Assembly: GCF_006716095.1 (NCBI RefSeq)
Contig: NZ_VFOK01000001.1
Span: forward strand, 620,001-684,000
Length of the DNA stretch: 64,000 nucleotides
Source of the DNA: Barrientosiimonas humi
GTDB lineage: Bacteria > Actinomycetota > Actinomycetes > Actinomycetales > Dermatophilaceae
Direction: 5' to 3'
Made by a program: the position numbers and the translations under genes. The notes beneath the pieces are model-generated. The model did no database searches. It saw only the letters and a list, made by a program, of their open reading frames with translations, and was not told where the DNA came from. Position 1 is the first letter of the stretch. Each line of letters begins with the position of its first letter. Shown here in pieces: positions 26,972-35,141 of this stretch.

Positions 26972-26987
26972 GCGCACCCCGCGCACG

Positions 26988-27743
26988 GTGGCTGCACGGC
27001 GAGAGCCGGCCTGGCTGAGCGCGCCCGCGACCGGCGGGCGCTCGGTCGACCTCGCGCTGGCCAGCGCGCTCGCGCACCCGTTGCCGGTGACGCTGTGGAC
27101 GCCGGACGGGCTGGGCGACGCCGACGCCGCGCCGCTGGTCTGGTGCCACGACGGCCCGGAGTACGCCCAGCGCGCCGCCCTGCTCCAGTGGGCCGGCGCG
27201 CACGTCGAGGACGGTTCGCTGCCGCCGTTCCGGCTGGCGCTCGCGCAGCCGCAGCGGCGCAACCAGATCTACTCCGCCTCGCCGCGCTACCTGCGCTCGT
27301 TCGACCGCGCGGTCGCCGACCTGCGGGATCGGGTGCCGGTCGAGTCGCCCCTCGCGGTGATGGGCGCGAGCCTCGGCGGGCTCACCTCGTTGCTCGTCGC
27401 CCTGCACGACCCGGGCGTGGGTTGCGTTCTGTCCCAGTCGGGTTCGTTCTTCGAGGCCGGCGGCGAGGACCGCGCGTGGCGGTGGTTCGAGCGGGTGGTG
27501 GGCGCCGCCGACCGGGTGCGCGACGGGGCGTTCGCCGACCGCAGCGACGACCTGCTGATCGGGCTCACCTGCGGGCGCGACGAGGGCAACCTGGCCGCCA
27601 ACCGGCGGATGCGCGACGCGTTGCGGCGCCAGGGGTTCGACGTCGCGTGGCAGACCGCGCGAGGCGGCCACGACTGGGACACCTGGCGCGACACCCTCGA
27701 CCCGGTGTGGCCCGACCTGCTGCGCCGCGCCTGGTCCGGCTGA
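26988..27743 (+). CDS. Alpha/beta-hydrolase, enterochelin-esterase-like
   Basis: Esterase of 251 residues in the putative-esterase (Fes/EsteraseD) group. The nucleophile elbow is GASLGG (Ser at about residue 125), and the catalytic His is likely in RGGHDWDTWRD near the C-terminus. The N-terminal half includes PLVWCHDGPEY. No signal peptide is seen, so it should be cytoplasmic. A GTG start lies 17 bases after the previous stop, suggesting co-transcription. No siderophore genes are near, so enterochelin itself is not indicated as substrate. Confidence 0.82.
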   Translation: MAARREPAWLSAPATGGRSVDLALASALAHPLPVTLWTPDGLGDADAAPLVWCHDGPEYAQRAALLQWAGAHVEDGSLPPFRLALAQPQRRNQIYSASPRYLRSFDRAVADLRDRVPVESPLAVMGASLGGLTSLLVALHDPGVGCVLSQSGSFFEAGGEDRAWRWFERVVGAADRVRDGAFADRSDDLLIGLTCGRDEGNLAANRRMRDALRRQGFDVAWQTARGGHDWDTWRDTLDPVWPDLLRRAWSG

Positions 27744-27751
27744 GCCGGACC
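27733..27751. terminator. Bidirectional hairpin between convergent genes
   Basis: GGTCCGGC and GCCGGACC form an 8-bp perfect stem around TGA, the stop codon of the esterase gene. The esterase and the MFS gene converge here with 9 bases between them, so one hairpin could end both transcripts. Confidence 0.65.
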
Positions 27752-27752
27752 G

Positions 27753-28997
27753 TCAGGCGCAGGCGGCGGAAGCGGCCTCGGGGCAGGTACGCCCACCGCC
27801 CGACCCGCGCTCGACCCGCCAGCTGGCGGTGGCGACGGTGAGCGACGTCAGGCCGAGGGCGATGGCGACCCAGATCGGTGCGCGCAGGCCGAGGCCGGCG
27901 TCGATCACCAGCCCGCCGAGCCACGGGCCGGCGGCGTTGCCGACGTTGAAGGCGGACACGTTGACCGAGGCGGCCAGGGTCGGAGCCTCGCCGGCGAAGG
28001 CGAAGACGCGGCCGTTCAGCGCGGCGGCGATCGAGAACGAGGTCGCGCCGAACAGGAACGTCGCGACCACCACGCCGACCGGGGACCCGGCGAGCGTGAC
28101 GAGCGCCAGCAGCGCGAGCACCATCGCCCCGAGGCTGACGAACACGTTGAGCAGCAGGTTGCGGTCGGCGAACCGTCCACCGATCGTGACACCCACGAAC
28201 GTGCCTACCCCGAAGAGCAGCAGCACCAAGGGAACTCGCGAGGCGGAGATGCCCGACACGTCGGTTAGCAGGGGCGCGAGGTAGGAGAAGCAGGCGAACA
28301 CGGCCGCCTGGAAGGTCGCGGTGGTCGCCAGAGCGAGCCACACGCGGCGGTCACGGAAGGCGGCCACCTCGCGGCGGACCAGCACCCGCATCGGCGTCGA
28401 CGCATCGGCGTGCTCCTGGGCGGGAACCATCACCCGCAGCACCACCGTCACCGCGAGCGTGGCAACAGCGACGGCGACGAACGCCGCCTGCCACCCCAGC
28501 TGCTCGCCGATCCACGTGCCGAGCGGGACGCCGAGCACGTTGGCCAGGGTGAGCCCTCCGACGATCGCTGCGAGTGCCCGGGCCGTCTGGCCCGGCCCGG
28601 CGAGGCGTACCGCGATGACCGCGCCCACGGCCCAGTAGGTCGCGCACGCGACGGCGGCGACGACACGGCCGACCAGGATGGCGGCGTACCCGTCGAACGC
28701 CAGCGGGAGCAGGTGCACCGCCGCGAAGACCAGCGCGGCTCCGAGCAGCGTCGCGCGGCGGGGGAGGCGCAGGGTGGCCAGGGTCATCAGCGGCGCGCCG
28801 AACGTCATGCCGAGCGCGAACGCCGTGATGAGCAGGCCCGCGCGCGCGATGGACACGTCGAGCCCCGCGGCCAGCTGCGGCAGCAGCCCGGCGAGCATGA
28901 ACTCCGAGGTGCCGATGCAGAAGGTGCCGAGCGCGAGCACGTAGACGGCCAGCGGGAGGCGGGTGCGGGTGGGTGAGGTTTGGGTCGCGAGGGACAC
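27753..28997 (-). CDS. MFS exporter (DHA1, AraJ/Cmx-like)
   Basis: Twelve-helix drug:H+ antiporter-type protein of 414 residues. The opening LALGTFCIGTSEFMLAGLLPQLA is the DHA1 signature. The loop after helix 2 reads GAPLMTLATLRLPRR. Chloramphenicol and sugar efflux proteins are the nearest named relatives; the substrate is unknown. A GTG start at 28997 is preferred over an ATG at 29033 because AGAAAGG lies before it, and because an operator at 29008-29029 falls between. The TetR gene immediately upstream on the same strand is its likely regulator. Confidence 0.87.
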   Translation of the reverse strand: MSLATQTSPTRTRLPLAVYVLALGTFCIGTSEFMLAGLLPQLAAGLDVSIARAGLLITAFALGMTFGAPLMTLATLRLPRRATLLGAALVFAAVHLLPLAFDGYAAILVGRVVAAVACATYWAVGAVIAVRLAGPGQTARALAAIVGGLTLANVLGVPLGTWIGEQLGWQAAFVAVAVATLAVTVVLRVMVPAQEHADASTPMRVLVRREVAAFRDRRVWLALATTATFQAAVFACFSYLAPLLTDVSGISASRVPLVLLLFGVGTFVGVTIGGRFADRNLLLNVFVSLGAMVLALLALVTLAGSPVGVVVATFLFGATSFSIAAALNGRVFAFAGEAPTLAASVNVSAFNVGNAAGPWLGGLVIDAGLGLRAPIWVAIALGLTSLTVATASWRVERGSGGGRTCPEAASAACA

Positions 28998-29007
28998 GAC
29001 GGGACCT

Positions 29008-29029
29008 TTCTGGACGGATCGGTTCAGAA
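29008..29029. promoter_or_regulatory. TetR operator upstream of MFS gene (site 1)
   Basis: A 22-bp imperfect palindrome with half-sites TTCTGGAC and GTTCAGAA separated by GGATCG, 10 bases before the MFS start. It matches a second site at 29669-29690 at most positions (half-site consensus TTCTGnAC and GTnCAGAA). One at each promoter of a TetR/MFS pair is the classical arrangement for repression relieved by a drug. Confidence 0.82.
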
Positions 29030-29072
29030 ACATGCCGGGCGTCGATGCCGAGCAGTTCGGGCGGGGCGGGGG

Positions 29073-29651
29073 TCAGAGGAGCGAGAGGAGCGTGTGCAGT
29101 GCCTTCGTGTGGGCCGCCGGGTCGCTGCTGACGCGGGCGCTGATCTGCAGGCCGCTGAGCGTGGCATGGACCACGGCGGCGAGCTCGGCGGCAGGAGTGG
29201 TGGCGCTGATCGACCCGTCGTCCTGGCCGCGGGCGATCAGCGCGGCGACCACCGCGCGGAAGCTGTCGAAGCTCGCCCGCGAGAGCGCCGCGATCTCGGG
29301 GTCGCTGTCGCCGAGCTCGACGGCAGCGTTGATCGCCATGCAGCTGCGCCGCTCGGGGCTGTCGCACTGCGCATGGAGCACGTCGCCGAGCAGTGCGGCC
29401 AGCACCTCACGCCCGGTGCCCGCGCGGTCGAGGTAGTCGCCACGCTCCGCGGCGCGCAGCTCGTCGTAGCGCTCGAGCGCGCGGCGGTAGAGGTCGGACT
29501 TGCAGGTGAAGGTGTTGTAGAGGCTGCTGCGGGACAGGCCGGTGGAGGTGCACAGGTCCTGCGTGCTCGTGGCGGCGTAGGTCCCCGACCAGAACGTCTC
29601 GAGCGCATGGTCGAGCGCGCGCTGCTCGTCGAACTCCTTGTGCCGGGCCAC
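29073..29651 (-). CDS. TetR/AcrR family regulator
   Basis: Repressor of 192 residues. The N-terminal HTH lies at about residues 10-55 (RALDHALETFWSGTYAATS, then LCTSTGLSRSSLYNTFTCKSDLYRRAL). The C-terminal ligand domain contains MAINAAVELGDSDPEIAALS. A GTG start at 29651 lies 18 bases from operator site 2 and follows a -10-like CAGGCT. The gene lies just upstream of the MFS exporter on the same strand, and shared operators suggest it represses both itself and the exporter. Confidence 0.9.
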   Translation of the reverse strand: MARHKEFDEQRALDHALETFWSGTYAATSTQDLCTSTGLSRSSLYNTFTCKSDLYRRALERYDELRAAERGDYLDRAGTGREVLAALLGDVLHAQCDSPERRSCMAINAAVELGDSDPEIAALSRASFDSFRAVVAALIARGQDDGSISATTPAAELAAVVHATLSGLQISARVSSDPAAHTKALHTLLSLL

Positions 29652-29668
29652 GGGCTGAGCCTGGCACG

Positions 29669-29690
29669 TTCTGTACCGATGTGTCCAGAA
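29669..29690. promoter_or_regulatory. TetR operator upstream of tetR (site 2)
   Basis: A 22-bp palindrome, TTCTGTAC then CGATGT then GTCCAGAA, centred about 28 bases before the tetR start. If tetR is leaderless from AGCCTG (29658-29663, minus-strand CAGGCT), the site covers the -35 region, so binding would be autorepressive. Confidence 0.82.
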
Positions 29691-29699
29691 TCGGTCTCG

Positions 29700-30743
29700 T
29701 CAGGCGTCGGACGACCTCGCCCAGATGTTGATGCCCGCGTCGACCGCGTGCTTGTCGATCTTGGCCAGCTCGGCGTCGTCGAACGCGAGGTTGTCGAGCG
29801 CACCCACGCTGTTCTCCAGCTGCTCCACGCTCGAGGCGCCGACGAGCACCGACGTCACCCGCGGGTCGCGCAGCACCCACGCCAGCGCGAGCTGCGCCAG
29901 CGACTGGCCACGCGACCGCGCGATGCGGTTCAGCGCCCGGATGTGCTTCAGCGCCGTGTCGTCGATCATCTTCGGGTCGAGCGACTTCCCTTGTGCCGCA
30001 CGGGAATCGGCGGGAATCCCCTTGAGGTACTTGTCGGTGAGCATGCCCTGCGCCAACGGCGAGAACGCGATGCAGCCGACACCCTCCTCGCCGAGCACGT
30101 CGAGCAGGTCCTCCTCGACCCAGCGGTTGAGCATCGAGTACGACGGCTGGTTGATCAGCAGCGGAGTGCCCAGGTCGCGCAGGATCCGGACCGCCTCGCG
30201 GGTGCGCGGCCCGGAGTAGGAGGAGATGCCGACGTAGAGCGCCTTGCCCTGTCGCACCGCCGTGTCGAGCGCGCCGAGCGTCTCCTCCAGCGGCGTGGTG
30301 TCGTCGAAGCGGTGGCTGTAGAAGATGTCGACGTAGTCCACCCCCATCCGGGAGAGCGACTGGTCGAGCGAGGCGAGGACGTACTTGCGCGAGCCGCCGC
30401 CCTGGCCGTACGGCCCCGGCCACATGTCGTAGCCCGCCTTGGTCGACAGGATCAGCTCGTCGCGGTAGCGACGGAAGTCCTGGGCGAAGACCGTGCCGAA
30501 GTTGCGCTCGGCCGAGCCGTACGGCGGGCCGTAGTTGTTCGCCAGGTCGAAGTGGGTGATGCCGAGGTCGAACGCCCTACGGAGAGTAGCCCGCCCGCGC
30601 TCCAACGGGACGTCGTCGCCGAAGTTGTGCCACAGGCCGAGCGAGACCGCGGGCAGATCGAGACCGCTCCGCCCGCAGCGGCGGTAGAGCATCGAGTCGT
30701 AGCGCGAGCGGTCGGCCTGGTAGTCGTCGGCGTGCAGCGTCAT
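29700..30743 (-). CDS. Aldo/keto reductase, YghZ (L-glyceraldehyde 3-phosphate reductase)-like
   Basis: NADPH-dependent aldehyde reductase of 347 residues. The segments THFDLANNYGPPYGSAERNFG, STKAGYDMWPGPYG and DYVDIFYSHR closely follow E. coli YghZ/Gpr. The catalytic tetrad is Asp and Tyr (DLANNYG), Lys (STKAG) and His (YSHR). YghZ-type enzymes reduce L-glyceraldehyde 3-phosphate and methylglyoxal, so detoxification is a plausible role. A -10-like CAGGAT (minus strand, 30751-30756) lies 7 bases before the ATG. Confidence 0.9.
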   Translation of the reverse strand: MTLHADDYQADRSRYDSMLYRRCGRSGLDLPAVSLGLWHNFGDDVPLERGRATLRRAFDLGITHFDLANNYGPPYGSAERNFGTVFAQDFRRYRDELILSTKAGYDMWPGPYGQGGGSRKYVLASLDQSLSRMGVDYVDIFYSHRFDDTTPLEETLGALDTAVRQGKALYVGISSYSGPRTREAVRILRDLGTPLLINQPSYSMLNRWVEEDLLDVLGEEGVGCIAFSPLAQGMLTDKYLKGIPADSRAAQGKSLDPKMIDDTALKHIRALNRIARSRGQSLAQLALAWVLRDPRVTSVLVGASSVEQLENSVGALDNLAFDDAELAKIDKHAVDAGINIWARSSDA

Positions 30744-30750
30744 GCCCACC

Positions 30751-30756
30751 ATCCTG
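30751..30756 (-). promoter_or_regulatory. Putative leaderless -10 of the aldo/keto reductase
   Basis: ATCCTG on the plus strand reads CAGGAT on the minus strand, ending 7 bases before the ATG at 30743. The same hexamer and spacing recur before genes at 37875 and 53398. Confidence 0.5.
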
Positions 30757-30800
30757 GTCCCGGTGTCAACGCTCCGCCGCCGGTGCCGCCCCGGAGTGCG

Positions 30801-30872
30801 CGCATGAAACCCGGTCAGGTGCCTATGACCCTGATGCATCGAGGTCAGACGGGCGTAACCGGGTTTCATGCG
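30801..30872. repeat. 72-bp palindromic repeat, copy 2
   Basis: This copy starts CGCATGAAACCCGGTCAG and ends TAACCGGGTTTCATGCG, with centre GATGCATC. It is inverted relative to copy 1 (5218-5289). The arm base after ATGAAACC is C here and G in copy 1, with a matching change in the other arm, so pairing is kept. The inner stem, by contrast, has several mismatches here. It lies between the MFS gene's end and the aldo/keto reductase promoter. Confidence 0.85.
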
Positions 30873-30903
30873 GGGTGGGGGGTGTGCGGGGGAGTGCGGG
30901 GGA

Positions 30904-32355
30904 TCAGGCGGAGGCGGGGACCTCACCGTCAGCCCGTACGCCTTCGCCGGCTCCCGCGACGGGCGCCGGCTCTCCCCGCAGCTGGGTGGCGACGAGCAGC
31001 GCGGCCGCCGCGACGACCGCTGCGTCGACGCCGATCGCCACGCGCAGCGCGCCCAGCGACTCCAGGGAGCCGACCGTCGTGGCGACCGCGCTCATGACCG
31101 GGACGCCCATGGCGACACCCACCTGCTGGGTCATCGTGGCGAGGCCGGTGGCCAGGCCCTGCTCGTGGTCGGGCAGCCCGGAGGTGGCCGCGACCATGAA
31201 GCCGACGATCACGCACACGTGGCCGATCGCGCCGAGGAAGGTGGCGCCGAGCACCAGCCAGATCCAGCCCACCGCGGGGCCGACGAGCAGCAGCAGCGCG
31301 GTGAAGACCGCCTGCACAGACAGCCCGCCGACGAGCGCACCGCGCACCCCGAAGGTGGCGATGACCCGCGGCCCGGTCACGCCGCCGAGGATCGCGCCCA
31401 GCCCGAGCCCGCCGAGCGTGAGCCCGGTCTGCAGCGGGGTCAGGTCCAGCACGTGCTGCAGGTAGAGCGTCAGCAGGAAGACCAGCGAGCTCTCCATCGA
31501 GAAGGTGACGAAGCCCGCGGCGTTGCCCCAGCCGATGGTGCGCCGGCGCAGGATCGCGGTCGGCACCAGCGGGTGCGGGTGGTGCGACTCGGCGCGCCAG
31601 AACGCGACGAGCAGCACGACCGAGGCCAGCATCGCCGCGACGGCCCACGGGTCGGTGAAGCCCTCCTCGCCGGCGCGGGTCACGCCGAACACCAGGGCGA
31701 GCAGGCCGGTGGTCACCAGCACCGCCCCCGGGACGTCGAGGGGCGACCGTTCGCGGTCGGCGCTGTCGGTGAGCAGCAGCGGCGCGAGCAGCACCACGAC
31801 CGCGGCGACGGGCACGTTGACCAGGAACGCCCAGCGCCAGCTCAGCAGGTCGGTGAGCACGCCGCCGAGGATCGCGCCGGCGGTGAAGCCGGTCGACATC
31901 ATCACGCTGTTGAGGCCGAGCGCGCGGGCACGCAGCGGACCCTCCGGGAACGAGGTCGTCAGCAGCGACAGGCCGGCGGGGGTCACGGCCGCGGTGGCGA
32001 GGCCCTGCGCCACCCGAGCCGTGAGCAGCATGGCCGGGTTGGTCGCGAGTCCGCCCACGAGAGAGGCGATCCCGAGCGAGGCCATGCCGATGAGGAAGAT
32101 GCGCCGGCGGCCGACGTAGTCGCCGACCCGGCCGAGCAGCAGCGTGAACCCTGCCGCGCACAGCGCGAACGACGTGGCGATCCACTGCAGGTCGGCCTCG
32201 GCGAAGCCCAGGCCGGCGCCGACGGTGGGCAGCGCGACGTTGAGGATGGAGAAGTCGACGGCGAGCATGAACTGAGAGGCCAGCAGCAGCAACAGGATCA
32301 GCAGCTGCTTGCGGGTCATCGAGGTGGGGGCCTCGACGGGTGGTGCGGCGGTCAC
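30904..32355 (-). CDS. MFS exporter, DHA2 (EmrB/QacA) family
   Basis: Fourteen-helix multidrug exporter type of 483 residues. The motif LDVSFSI-like region reads QFMLAVDFSILNVALPTV, and the following loop contains GRVGDYVGRRR. Helix 5 motif C appears as SVMMSTGFTAGAILGGVL. The GTG at 32355 follows GAAGGGGATCCCC, a usable ribosome site. The C-terminal tail (residues about 465-483) is acidic. It is transcribed divergently from an XRE-type regulator, the usual layout for a regulated exporter. Substrate unknown. Confidence 0.87.
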   Translation of the reverse strand: MTAAPPVEAPTSMTRKQLLILLLLLASQFMLAVDFSILNVALPTVGAGLGFAEADLQWIATSFALCAAGFTLLLGRVGDYVGRRRIFLIGMASLGIASLVGGLATNPAMLLTARVAQGLATAAVTPAGLSLLTTSFPEGPLRARALGLNSVMMSTGFTAGAILGGVLTDLLSWRWAFLVNVPVAAVVVLLAPLLLTDSADRERSPLDVPGAVLVTTGLLALVFGVTRAGEEGFTDPWAVAAMLASVVLLVAFWRAESHHPHPLVPTAILRRRTIGWGNAAGFVTFSMESSLVFLLTLYLQHVLDLTPLQTGLTLGGLGLGAILGGVTGPRVIATFGVRGALVGGLSVQAVFTALLLLVGPAVGWIWLVLGATFLGAIGHVCVIVGFMVAATSGLPDHEQGLATGLATMTQQVGVAMGVPVMSAVATTVGSLESLGALRVAIGVDAAVVAAAALLVATQLRGEPAPVAGAGEGVRADGEVPASA

Positions 32356-32506
32356 GGGGATCCCCTTCGGGGTCGACGGTCGTGGAACGACCACCAACCT
32401 CGGCCCGCGCGGCCGGGCCAGCCAGACCCCCGCGCTGCCTACCCACCGCGTGACTATCACTGACAGGGACAGGCAACCCCGGGCGTACGTCCGCACAATG
32501 GTGGGC

Positions 32507-33334
32507 ATGACGACCGAGCTGGGCGAGTTCCTGCGGATCCGACGGGCCGCGATCAACCCCGAGGACGTCGGCGTGGTGTCCTACGGCGCGCGCCGGGTCC
32601 CCGGTCTGCGCCGCGAGGAGCTGGCGCAGCTGGCGGGGGTGAGCGCGACGTACTACACGCGGCTGGAGCAGTCGGCGTCGCACAACGCCTCCGACGGCGT
32701 CATCGACGCGCTGGCCCGGGCGCTGTCGCTGAACCCGCAGGAGCACGAGCACCTGCGCCGGCTGGCCCACCCCGAGCCCGGTCGGGTGCCGCGGCGGCCC
32801 AAGCCGACGCAGGCCCGCCCGGAGACCGTGGCGATGATCAGGTCGATGCACAACCCGGCGGTGATCCTCGACCACTGCAACGACGTGCTGGCGTGGAATC
32901 CGTTGGGGCACAAGCTGATCGGCTACCAGACCTGCTTCGAGCACCCGCGGCAGACGCGCAACCGGCCCAACCTGCTGAAGATGTTCTTCCTCGACCCGGA
33001 CGGCCGCGACCTGTATGTCGACGCCGACCAGGTCGCCAAGGACATGGTCGCCTTCCTGCGCTTCTCCTCCGGCAACAACCCCGAGGACCCGGCGCTCACC
33101 GCGCTGGTCGGGGAGCTGTGCCGCAAGAGCGACGAGTTCGCCAGGCTGTGGTCCAAGCACCTGGTGCAGGACTGCGGGTTCGGCGTGAAGCGCTTCCAGC
33201 ACCCGCTGGTCGGGCGCATCGACGTGGCGTTCGAGGTGCTCAGCCTCTCGGACAGCACCCACCGCATCGGGATCTATCACGCCGAGCCCGGCACGCCGGC
33301 CGCCGACGGGCTGGAGCTGCTCGCCCGCAGCTGA
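32507..33334 (+). CDS. XRE/MmyB-like transcriptional regulator
   Basis: Regulator of 275 residues with an N-terminal HTH (about residues 5-80: LGEFLRIRRAAINPEDVG, VPGLRREELAQLAGVSATYYTRLEQ) and a C-terminal MmyB-like ligand-binding PAS-type domain (NPAVILDHCNDVLAWNPLGHKLIG onward). Related proteins bind fatty-acid-like ligands and commonly sit divergent to MFS or reductase genes. The ATG at 32507 is favoured by a CACAAT hexamer 7 bases upstream; ATG 32498 would add three residues. The 150-base gap to the exporter holds GTGACTATCAC at about 32450-32460, a possible small operator. Confidence 0.87.
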   Translation: MTTELGEFLRIRRAAINPEDVGVVSYGARRVPGLRREELAQLAGVSATYYTRLEQSASHNASDGVIDALARALSLNPQEHEHLRRLAHPEPGRVPRRPKPTQARPETVAMIRSMHNPAVILDHCNDVLAWNPLGHKLIGYQTCFEHPRQTRNRPNLLKMFFLDPDGRDLYVDADQVAKDMVAFLRFSSGNNPEDPALTALVGELCRKSDEFARLWSKHLVQDCGFGVKRFQHPLVGRIDVAFEVLSLSDSTHRIGIYHAEPGTPAADGLELLARS

Positions 33335-33353
33335 CCGGAGCGCCGACGCGCGC

Positions 33354-34274
33354 TCAGACCTTGCTGTGCGCCCCCGTCATCAGCCCGGCCAGGTCCTCCG
33401 GCTGCAGGAACGACGGCGGCGGGGGCGGACCCCAGCTGAACAGCCCGCGCGCGCCGTCCAGCACCTCCGGCTCCCAGATCTCCTCCTCGGGGATGCAGTC
33501 CATGTCGGAGAAGTACTCCGAGAAGTTGCCGGCCGGGTCCTTGAGGTACCAGAAGAAGTTCGAGCCGGCGTGGTGCCGCCCCAGACCCCACACGTGCCGC
33601 TCGGGGTTGTCCTCGAGCATGGCGTACGCCCCGCGCCCCACGTCGTCGATGTCGTCGACCTGCCAGCTGGTGTGGTGCAGGTAGTTCACCGGCGACTGCA
33701 GCGCCAGGAAGTTGTGGTGGTCGTTCGAGCAGCGCAGGAACGCACCCTTGTCGCCGATGTAGTCGGACACCTTGAAGCCGAGCCCGTCGACGAAGAAGCG
33801 CATGGTCGCGGCCAGGTCGGTCGTGCCGGCGACGGCGTGGCCGAGGCGACGCGGACGTACGGGCTCGGTGCGCAGCACCCCGGGCGCCCGCCCGACGCGC
33901 TCGATGCGCCCGGGCCCGTTGTACGGCGTCGCAGGCGTCTCCTCCTGGCGCAGCCTGGGCAGCACGGCCAGGCGGGCGCGGAAGCCGCCGACCGGCTCGG
34001 TGGCCACGAGCTGCTCGCCCTGCAGGTCGACCGCCACGCCGAGGCGCTGTAGGTTCACCGCGACGCGGGCCAGGTCGTCGGTGTCGTCGACGGCGACGCC
34101 CACCTCGACGAGCTGGCGGCGCGGCGCCGCGACGATGCGCAGCTGCTCGCCGCCGTCGCGCGTGCTGAACCCGCCGTCGGCACCCTGGCTGAGGCCGAAA
34201 TCGCTGTAGTACGACTGGGTCTCGGCAACGTTGGGCACGCCGATGACCACGTGGCTGAGGCGGTGCAGGCTCAT
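33354..34274 (-). CDS. Extradiol ring-cleavage dioxygenase (VOC superfamily, type I)
   Basis: Protein of 306 residues with two vicinal-oxygen-chelate domains. It probably cleaves a catechol-type ring next to the hydroxyls. The C-terminal domain has plausible Fe(II) ligands: His in RRLGHAVAGT, His in YLHHTSWQVDD and Glu in GNFSEYFSD. The N-terminal domain starts LHRLSHVVIGV. As the last gene of the operon it would act after the FAD hydroxylase. Substrate specificity is not readable; the family includes 2,3-dihydroxybiphenyl and catechol dioxygenases. Confidence 0.85.
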   Translation of the reverse strand: MSLHRLSHVVIGVPNVAETQSYYSDFGLSQGADGGFSTRDGGEQLRIVAAPRRQLVEVGVAVDDTDDLARVAVNLQRLGVAVDLQGEQLVATEPVGGFRARLAVLPRLRQEETPATPYNGPGRIERVGRAPGVLRTEPVRPRRLGHAVAGTTDLAATMRFFVDGLGFKVSDYIGDKGAFLRCSNDHHNFLALQSPVNYLHHTSWQVDDIDDVGRGAYAMLEDNPERHVWGLGRHHAGSNFFWYLKDPAGNFSEYFSDMDCIPEEEIWEPEVLDGARGLFSWGPPPPPSFLQPEDLAGLMTGAHSKV

Positions 34275-35140
34275 GATGCGTCCTTCCCGTCGACGGCCGC
34301 CACGAACGTCTGCCGCAGCTCGCCGATGCCTTCGATGGTGCTGACCAGGACCTCGCCCGGCCGGATGAACCGTTGCGGCGAGCGGCCGAGGCCGACGCCG
34401 TCGGGGGTGCCGGTGAACACCAGGTCACCGGGGTAGAGCGTGACGACCCTGGACAGCTCGGCGACCAGCCGCGGCACGGGGACCAGCAGGTCGGCCGTGC
34501 GCCCGTCCTGGACCACCTCGCCGTCGAGCGAGCAGGTGAGGCGCAGGTCGTCGCGGTCGGGTAGCTCGTCGGGCGTGACCAGCCAGGGGCCGGTCGGGGC
34601 GAAGCCGGGGTAGGACTTCCCGAGCCCGAACTGCGGTGCCGGACCTGCCAGCTGGATGACCCGCTCGGAGATGTCCTGCCCGACGGTCAGGCCGGCGACG
34701 TGGTCCCAGGCGTCGTCCTCGGACACCTGCGACGCGGTGCGCCCGATGACCGCGACGAGCTCGACCTCCCAGTCGGTGTTGCCGCCCTCGGGCAGCGTCA
34801 CCTCGGTGACCGGACCGGAAAGGCTGGACAGGAACTTCGGGAACACCGGCGGCAGGCCGGTCGGGGAGTCGAACCCGGACTCCTTGGCGTGCGCGCCGTA
34901 GTTGAGCCCGATCGCCAGGATCTGGCGTGGCTCGGGGGAGGGGGCGCCGAGGTCGGCAGCGTCGTAGGGGACGGCGTCGTCGAGCGGGGCCTCCTGCGCC
35001 CAGTCGCGCAGCTGCGCCCAGCTCTCGTAGACGGCGCGCAGGTCGGGGCCGAGGCGGCCGTCGCTCGCCTTGTGCACGTCGAGCGCGCGCCCGTCGGTGG
35101 TGATGAGCGCGGCGCGCCCACCGAGGTTGGCCAGTCTCAT
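34271..35140 (-). CDS. Fumarylacetoacetate hydrolase family protein
   Basis: Hydrolase of 289 residues. The segment QILAIGLNYGAHAKESG begins the FAH domain. Metal-binding acidic residues lie in WEVELVAVIGR, and DLVFTGTPDGVGLGRSP is the conserved C-terminal loop. In aromatic pathways such enzymes hydrolyse or decarboxylate ring-fission products or act on 2-hydroxypentadienoate. The stop overlaps the dioxygenase ATG, and the start follows the hydroxylase stop by a base, so the three enzymes are coupled. Confidence 0.87.
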   Translation of the reverse strand: MRLANLGGRAALITTDGRALDVHKASDGRLGPDLRAVYESWAQLRDWAQEAPLDDAVPYDAADLGAPSPEPRQILAIGLNYGAHAKESGFDSPTGLPPVFPKFLSSLSGPVTEVTLPEGGNTDWEVELVAVIGRTASQVSEDDAWDHVAGLTVGQDISERVIQLAGPAPQFGLGKSYPGFAPTGPWLVTPDELPDRDDLRLTCSLDGEVVQDGRTADLLVPVPRLVAELSRVVTLYPGDLVFTGTPDGVGLGRSPQRFIRPGEVLVSTIEGIGELRQTFVAAVDGKDAS

Positions 35141-35141
35141 G

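Noticed and set aside
26988-27743. Enterochelin (siderophore) esterase
   Set aside because: The fold matches the esterase group, but no siderophore or iron-uptake genes occur nearby.
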